The notes under the pieces were generated by a model, which made no database searches, was not told where the DNA came from, and saw only the letters and a program-made list of their open reading frames with translations. The position numbers and the translations under genes are program-made. Positions 5,869 to 9,878 of a stretch of DNA of 9,878 nt are shown piece by piece. Each line of letters starts with the position of its first letter. Position 1 is the first letter of the stretch. Origin of the DNA: Pseudonocardia sp. (GTDB taxonomy: Bacteria; Actinomycetota; Actinomycetes; Mycobacteriales; Pseudonocardiaceae); contig JAKDLE010000059.1 in NCBI GenBank assembly GCA_030453005.1, positions 1-9,878 of the forward strand. Reading direction: 5' to 3'.

Positions 5869-7020
5869 GTGACGGACCGCCACGTACTGCTCGTCGAGGA
5901 CGACCCCGGCGACGTCGTCCTCGTGCAGGAGCTGCTGGCCGAGGTGGAGCCCGACCTGCGGCTGACCGTGGCGCAGTCGGTGGCCGAGGTCGTCGACGAG
6001 GGCCTGCTCGCCGGATGCCACTGCGTGCTGCTGGACCTCAACCTGCCCGGGTCCCACGGGCTCGACGGCCTGCGTGCGCTCCTGCGGGCCGACGCCACGG
6101 CCGCGGTGTGCGTGCTCACCGGGCTCGACGACGAGCACCTGGGCATCGAGGCGGTGGCGTCGGGGGCCCAGGACTACCTGGTCAAGGGCAAGGTCGACGG
6201 GCCGCTGTTGATCCGCGCGATCCGCTACGCCGTGGAGCGCCGCCGTGCCGAGACCACGACGTTGCGGCTGCGTGAGGAGCAGCTCGTGGCGGCGGAGTCG
6301 GTGCGTCTGGAGCGCGGGCTGCTGCCCCAACCGCTGCTGGCGGGCAGCCCGGTGCGGGCGCGGTCGTTCTACCGGGCGGGCCGCGCGCGGGCGGTGCTGG
6401 GCGGCGACTTCTACGACGCGGTGCTCGGACCCGCGGGCACCGTGCACGCCATCGTCGGCGACGTCTGCGGCCACGGCCCGGACGAGGCGGCGCTCGGTGC
6501 GCTGCTGCGGGTGTCGTGGCGGGCGCTGGTGCTCGCAGGCGTCGACGAGCCGCAGGTGCTGCCCAAGCTGCAGCAGCTGCTGGTCAGCGAGCGCCACGAC
6601 CCGATCCTGTTCACCACGGTGTGCACGGTGGCGATTCCGGGCGGCGGCGACGCGTCGGTGCGCCTGGCCGGGCACCCGCCGCCGGTCCTGCTGCGCCCCG
6701 GCCCCGAGCAGATCGACCCTCCGGTCGGGCTGCCGCTGGGCATCTTCGTCGACGCCGTCTGGGAGCCGCGGCGCGTGGCGCTGCACGCGGGCTGGGCGTT
6801 GCTGCTCTACACCGACGGCCTGATCGAGGGCAGGGGACCGGTGCCCGACGAGCCCCTGTGGCCCGAGGGTCTGCTCGCGCTCATCGAGGACGAGCGCGCC
6901 ACCGACCTGGAGCGGCTGCCGGCGCGGCTCGTCGAGCGCGTGCAGGAGCTCAACGGCGGCCCGCTGTCCGACGACGTCGCGATCCTGCTGCTCTCCGCGG
7001 ATCAGGGGACGGCGTCGTGA
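5869..7020 (+). CDS. receiver-domain PP2C (SpoIIE-type) serine/threonine phosphatase
   Basis: A 383-residue two-domain output protein. Residues 5-120 form a CheY-like receiver: acidic pocket E10/D11/D12, phospho-acceptor Asp56 in VLLDLNLPG, Thr84, and Lys106 in YLVKGK. A helical linker (about 121-155, containing LRLREEQLVAAESVRLERGLL) leads to a PP2C/SpoIIE domain. This has the metal-binding aspartates in GGDFYD (D180), GDVCGHG (D198), YTDGLIE (D316) and SDDVAIL (D368/369), so both domains look active. In known relatives such as RsbU and RssB-like phosphatases, phosphorylation of the receiver controls dephosphorylation of a STAS anti-anti-sigma factor; no STAS or anti-sigma gene is visible here. 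The GTG at 5869 starts 16 nt after purQ with a weak ribosome site. The stop overlaps the kinase start (GTGA). It is the probable partner of that kinase. Confidence 0.92.
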   Translation: MTDRHVLLVEDDPGDVVLVQELLAEVEPDLRLTVAQSVAEVVDEGLLAGCHCVLLDLNLPGSHGLDGLRALLRADATAAVCVLTGLDDEHLGIEAVASGAQDYLVKGKVDGPLLIRAIRYAVERRRAETTTLRLREEQLVAAESVRLERGLLPQPLLAGSPVRARSFYRAGRARAVLGGDFYDAVLGPAGTVHAIVGDVCGHGPDEAALGALLRVSWRALVLAGVDEPQVLPKLQQLLVSERHDPILFTTVCTVAIPGGGDASVRLAGHPPPVLLRPGPEQIDPPVGLPLGIFVDAVWEPRRVALHAGWALLLYTDGLIEGRGPVPDEPLWPEGLLALIEDERATDLERLPARLVERVQELNGGPLSDDVAILLLSADQGTAS

Positions 7021-8636
7021 TCGCCCCCGGTACGCGTCGGGGTCTGCGGCTCCCGGGTGCGCGGCGCAGCGATGCGGCGCGCCGTCCGACGTTGGCGCGC
7101 CTGTTCGCGACGGGCTCGGCCGTGGTGCTGCTGATCGCGGTGGCGGCGGTCGTGCTCGGTGCGGCGGCACTGAACGGGCTGACGCAGTCGCGGGCGGTGC
7201 TGCTCGACCGCGCCGCGCCGGCGCTGGACGCCGGACAACGGCTGTCGGTGGCGCTGCTCAACCAGGAGACCGGTGTCCGCGGCTTCACCCTGACCGCGCG
7301 TGCGGAGTTCCTCGCCCCCTACCGGGCCGGGGTGTCGGCCGAGGACGCGGCGCTCACCGACCTCCGCGCCCTGAGCGAGAACGGCGACCTGGGGCCGGTC
7401 GCGCGGGACCTGGCTGCCGTCGCGGCGTCGGCGGAGGCCTGGCGCGAGGCGTTCGCCGAGCCCGCGATCGAGGCGACCAGGACGGGGTCCGGCGCCGTCC
7501 CCGACCCCGTCGTGGGACGCGAGCTGTTCGACGTGGTGCGGGCGGGCGTCGACGATCTCCTCGGTGAGCTGAGAGTCGCTCAGGTCGACGCCCGGCAGGA
7601 CGTGGCGGCGGCCGCGGCGTTCCTGCTGGCCGGGGCGGCCGCCGTCACCGTCGTGCTGGTGCTGGTGCTGGTGGCGGCGGCGATCGGGCTGCGCCGCACC
7701 GTCCTGGCGCCCGTGTCCGATCTGGCTGGGCAGGTCCGCGCCGTCGTGTCCGGAGACGTGCAGCGGGAGGTGCGGGCCGACGGCCCCCGCCAGATGAATG
7801 CCCTAGGCGCCGCCCTCCAGGCGATTCCCGCCCCCATCCGGCGCGATCTGGACGACACCCAGGAGGCCAACCGGCGCCTCGACGAGCAGGCCCGCGACCT
7901 GGAACGGTCCAACCGCGACCTGGAGCAGTTCGCGTACGTCGCAAGCCACGACCTGCAGGAGCCGCTGCGCAAGGTCTCCAGCTTCTGCCAGCTGCTGCAG
8001 CGCCGCTACGGGGGGCAGCTCGACGAGCGCGCCGACCAGTACATCGAGTTCGCCGTGGACGGCGCCCAGCGGATGCAGCGGCTCATCAACGACCTGCTGG
8101 CGTTCTCCCGGGTGGGGCGCACCACGAGTGCGTTCACGCAGGTGTCGCTCGGCGAGGTGGCCGCCGCGGCCGCAGCCCAGCTCGAGCAGACCCGCGCCGA
8201 GATGGGCGGGCGCATCGACCTCGGCCCGCTGCCTGCCGTCACCGGCGACTCCACGCTGCTCCGGCAGCTGCTGCTCAACCTGATCGGCAACAGTTTGAAG
8301 TTCCACCGCGAGGGGGTGCCCCCGGTGGTCGAGGTCTCCGGGGCGCTCGACGGAGAGAACGTCGAGCTGACGGTGTCCGACAACGGGATCGGGATCGACG
8401 CCGAGTACGCCGACAAGATCTTCGTGATCTTCCAGCGCCTGCACGCGCGCGACGTGTACCCCGGCACGGGCATCGGCTTGGCGCTGGCCAAGAAGATCGT
8501 GGAGTTCCACGGTGGCACCATCACCCTGCACCCGCGCGAGGGCTCCGGCGCGACCGTCCGCGTCACCCTGCCCGTCCGCCCGGCACCCGTCCGCCCGGCA
8601 CCCGACCGCCCGGCATCTGAGGAGCTCTCCGCATGA
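7017..8636 (+). CDS. membrane sensor histidine kinase, CHASE3-like sensor, HAMP
   Basis: A 539-residue kinase anchored by two membrane helices (about 30-53 and 198-223). Between them is an extracytoplasmic helical domain of about 140 residues containing NQETGVRGFTLTARAEFLAP, which matches the CHASE3 pattern. A HAMP-like linker (224-275) and a coiled segment follow. The HisKA box ASHDLQEPLRK carries His311; the ATPase domain has NLIGNSLKF (N box), DNGIGI (455-460), IFVIFQRL and GTGIGLAL (483-490). All catalytic motifs are intact. The HDLQEPLRK type of H box is typical of kinases that pair with RcpA-like receivers, and one follows directly. The GTG at 7017 overlaps the upstream stop and has AGGGGA (7004-7009) at good spacing. 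The long frame extending upstream from here is a shadow of the phosphatase gene. The last 20 residues are a repetitive PVRPA tail. The signal sensed is unknown. Confidence 0.93.
   Translation: MIAPGTRRGLRLPGARRSDAARRPTLARLFATGSAVVLLIAVAAVVLGAAALNGLTQSRAVLLDRAAPALDAGQRLSVALLNQETGVRGFTLTARAEFLAPYRAGVSAEDAALTDLRALSENGDLGPVARDLAAVAASAEAWREAFAEPAIEATRTGSGAVPDPVVGRELFDVVRAGVDDLLGELRVAQVDARQDVAAAAAFLLAGAAAVTVVLVLVLVAAAIGLRRTVLAPVSDLAGQVRAVVSGDVQREVRADGPRQMNALGAALQAIPAPIRRDLDDTQEANRRLDEQARDLERSNRDLEQFAYVASHDLQEPLRKVSSFCQLLQRRYGGQLDERADQYIEFAVDGAQRMQRLINDLLAFSRVGRTTSAFTQVSLGEVAAAAAAQLEQTRAEMGGRIDLGPLPAVTGDSTLLRQLLLNLIGNSLKFHREGVPPVVEVSGALDGENVELTVSDNGIGIDAEYADKIFVIFQRLHARDVYPGTGIGLALAKKIVEFHGGTITLHPREGSGATVRVTLPVRPAPVRPAPDRPASEELSA
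8571..8615 (+). repeat. three tandem 15-bp repeats at the 3' end of the kinase gene
   Basis: The unit CCCGTCCGCCCGGCA occurs at 8571-8585 and 8586-8600, and with one change (T to A) at 8601-8615. In frame each unit encodes PVRPA or PDRPA, forming a disordered tail after the ATPase domain. Being a multiple of three, copy number can change without a frameshift. Confidence 0.85.
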
Positions 8637-9094
8637 CGACGTCCGAACCGCGCGTGATCACCGTGCTGCTCGTCGAGGACGACCCCGGCGACGTCCTCAT
8701 GACCCGCGAGGCGTTCGACGAGCACCTGCACAACCGGCTCGACGTCGTCACCGACGGGGCCGAGGCGCTGGCCTTCCTGCGCCGTCAGCCGCCCTACGAG
8801 GACGTGGCGCGGCCGGACCTGGTCCTGCTCGACCTCAACCTGCCCCGCCGTGACGGGCGGGAGGTGCTCCGGGAGGTCAAGGACGACCCCGACCTCCGCC
8901 ACATCCCGGTGATCGTCCTGACCACCTCCCAGGCCGAGGAGGACGTGCTGCGCAGCTACCAGCTGCACGCCAACGCGTACGTGACCAAGCCCGTCGACTT
9001 CGACGGCTTCATCGAGGCGATCAAGCAGATCGACCACTTCTTCGTCAGCGTGGTGCAGCTGCCGGGTGGGCGGGACCCGAATCGAGGTACGTGA
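8633..9094 (+). CDS. stand-alone receiver (RcpA-like response regulator)
   Basis: A 153-residue single-domain receiver without an output domain. It has the acidic pocket E15/D16/D17, phospho-acceptor Asp67 in LVLLDLNLPRRDG, Thr97/Thr98 and Lys119 in VTKP. The long insertion between the second strand and D67 (RRQPPYEDVARPDL) and the VDFDGFIEAIKQIDHFF tail are typical of the RcpA group. That group works with phytochrome-like and CHASE/PAS histidine kinases and usually acts by protein-protein interaction or as a phosphate sink. Its ATG at 8633 overlaps the kinase stop (ATGA) and is preceded by GAGGAG at 8619-8624. It shares a 30-nt identical stretch with the receiver-phosphatase gene over the motif LLVEDDPGDV. 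Its stop codon lies inside the operator-like repeats of the next module. Probable partner of the upstream kinase. Confidence 0.94.
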   Translation: MTTSEPRVITVLLVEDDPGDVLMTREAFDEHLHNRLDVVTDGAEALAFLRRQPPYEDVARPDLVLLDLNLPRRDGREVLREVKDDPDLRHIPVIVLTTSQAEEDVLRSYQLHANAYVTKPVDFDGFIEAIKQIDHFFVSVVQLPGGRDPNRGT

Positions 9095-9141
9095 CGTACT
9101 TGACGTACGTATGACAGCGGTTGACTATGACGGTTGACACT
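9087..9141 (+). promoter_or_regulatory. operator/promoter region of the toxin-antitoxin-like module
   Basis: This is AT-richer than its surroundings and packed with short repeats. GTACGT-G-ACGTAC (9087-9099) is a perfect dyad and ACGTACGT (9103-9110) a second palindrome. TACGTGACG and TACTTGACG are adjacent 9-bp copies (9088-9105). TATGAC..GGTTGAC occurs twice in tandem (9110-9125 and 9126-9138). Possible promoter elements are TTGACG (9100-9105) with TATGAC (9126-9131), or ATGACA (9111-9116) with GACACT (9136-9141). Repeated sites beside an antitoxin gene fit autoregulation by the antitoxin, but the binding protein is inferred. Confidence 0.5.
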
Positions 9142-9164
9142 GGCGGCAGCAACCGGGAGGTGTG

Positions 9165-9569
9165 ATGTCTGCCCTGCACTACGACAGCTACACCGACGCC
9201 CGCACGCACCTCAAGGACCTGCTCGACGCTGCGGGCCGGGGCAGGCTCGCCACAGTGCGGCGAGATGCGTCCACCGTGGTGGTCCTGGACGCCGAGCGGC
9301 TTCGGCTGCTGCTTGCCACGAACGTTCCGCCGGCTCAGGTCGTGCCCGAGGCGGGCGGCTGGTCGGTGTTTCTGCCGGGCCTTCCCGTAGCGGCGGACGC
9401 GGCGAGTTTCGACGAGGCGATCGACGAGTTCGTCGACGCCTTGCGCGAGTACGCGGCCGACTGGCAGGACCGCCTGCTCGACGTGGCGAACCACCGCGAC
9501 AACTGGGCCGTCGTCGCGCTGGTGGGTCTCAGTGACGACGACCAGCTGCGCAGGTGGCTCGTCGGGTGA
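9165..9569 (+). CDS. antitoxin-like protein: Phd/YefM-like N-terminus, HicB-like C-terminus
   Basis: A 134-residue protein. Residues 5-50 follow the Phd/YefM pattern: an initial strand, ARTHLKDLLDAA helix, a TVRRDASTVVVLDAERL strand-turn-helix. In that family this fold binds operator DNA. Residues 63-97 (AGGWSVFLPGLPV, then SFDEAIDEFVDALREYA) resemble the HicB antitoxin core, where a strand with a PGLP-like turn precedes an EA-containing helix. The last 30 residues (NHRDNWAVVAL..., ending LRRWLVG) are not recognised. The ATG at 9165 is preferred over GTG 9162 because GGGAGG (9155-9160) is better spaced from it. The stop overlaps the next gene start, the usual antitoxin-first arrangement. The Phd assignment is fairly firm; the HicB resemblance is my inference from pattern only. 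It probably neutralises the adjacent protein and represses the operon through the repeats upstream. Confidence 0.72.
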   Translation: MSALHYDSYTDARTHLKDLLDAAGRGRLATVRRDASTVVVLDAERLRLLLATNVPPAQVVPEAGGWSVFLPGLPVAADAASFDEAIDEFVDALREYAADWQDRLLDVANHRDNWAVVALVGLSDDDQLRRWLVG

Positions 9570-9878
9570 CGTGGCCGCGCCCGACCCGGAAGGACCACGA
9601 GCGGTTCTGCGAGAACGAGGGCTGGGCACGGGTACGCGATGCGCGAGGGCGCACCGGAACACATCATGTGACGTGGGAACTCCCGCTGCCCGACGGCCGC
9701 GTCCTGCGCACGCGCATCTCCCATCCCGTGGATCGCACCGACTACGGCCGGGGGCTGTGGGCGCACGTGCTGCGCGACCAGCTTGACGTGTCGGAGCCTG
9801 AGTTCTGGACGGGCGTGAAGAACGGCACGCCACCGCCCCGGTCGGTCCCGGTCAGTCCGCCCACGGCCTTGCCCGCCG
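9566..9878 (+). CDS. HicA-like toxin candidate (3' end outside window)
   Basis: Starting at GTG 9566, which overlaps the antitoxin stop as GTGA, 104 codons stay open to the window edge. The protein begins VTWPRPTRKDHERFCENEGW. It contains ARVRDARG, GTHHVTWELPLPDGRVL (residues 31-47), RISHPVDRTDYG and LWAHVLRDQLDVSEPEFW. Its order of a GW motif, a GTHH motif, a strand ending HP, then an ILR-type helix and an E-F pair follows the dsRBD-like HicA fold. In HicA the GSHH-type histidine is needed for mRNA cleavage; H33/H34 would be its counterpart. From memory, similar actinobacterial proteins are annotated as translational repressors of toxin-antitoxin systems. The proline-rich stretch at 89-104 begins a C-terminal extension not present in small HicA proteins. 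An overlapping frame at 9532-9786 is a shadow. Toxicity is inferred. Confidence 0.65.
   Translation, partial: MTWPRPTRKDHERFCENEGWARVRDARGRTGTHHVTWELPLPDGRVLRTRISHPVDRTDYGRGLWAHVLRDQLDVSEPEFWTGVKNGTPPPRSVPVSPPTALPA

Noticed and set aside
5818..7170. 450-codon open frame on the minus strand
   Set aside because: It lies opposite purQ, the receiver-phosphatase and the kinase start, is Arg/Gln/His-rich, and has no recognisable domain; it is an antisense shadow of GC-rich genes.
9532..9786. 84-codon plus-strand frame over the toxin gene
   Set aside because: The frame starting at GTG 9566 has a coherent HicA-like protein with consistent motifs; this one is a shadow.

Overview
The window is very GC-rich DNA with G/C at most third codon positions and frequent GTG starts. 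It also has TANNNT-type -10 boxes close to start codons. This fits a high-GC actinobacterium, and the gene content and order resemble Pseudonocardiaceae (for example Pseudonocardia or Amycolatopsis); the family-level assignment is inference.

Layout. (1) 1-348 is the C-terminal end of an unrecognised protein. (2) 390-974 is a TetR-family repressor gene interrupted by an in-frame TAG at 792-794. (3) 980-3264 holds purB and purC, overlapping by 4 nt. (4) 3326-4081 is a DUF2334/NodB-like deacetylase-fold protein. It converges, with a 9-nt gap, on a minus-strand UlaG-like metallo-beta-lactamase-fold hydrolase (4091-4717). (5) 4718-4909 is a divergent intergenic region with two strong adjacent inverted repeats and a probable leaderless promoter. 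(6) 4910-5852 holds purS and purQ. (7) 5869-9094 is a tightly packed signalling cassette: receiver-PP2C phosphatase, CHASE3-like membrane histidine kinase, and a stand-alone RcpA-like receiver, joined by 4-nt overlaps and lying only 16 nt after purQ. (8) 9087-9878 is a toxin-antitoxin-like module: an operator-like repeat array, a Phd-like antitoxin with a HicB-like C-terminal half, and an overlapping HicA-like toxin that runs off the window end.

How the genes work together. PurS and PurQ are the accessory and glutaminase parts of FGAM synthase; the PurL synthetase part is not in the window. PurC makes SAICAR. PurB cleaves SAICAR to AICAR and, later, adenylosuccinate to AMP. The signalling cassette looks like one kinase with two candidate receivers. 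One receiver is fused to a SpoIIE-type phosphatase, which in known systems acts on STAS anti-anti-sigma factors; none is visible here.

The most unusual items are the composite antitoxin with its HicA-like partner, the stem-loop pair before purS, and the amber-interrupted TetR gene. No rRNA, tRNA, CRISPR array or insertion sequence was seen. Apart from 4718-4909, gene-free stretches are short.
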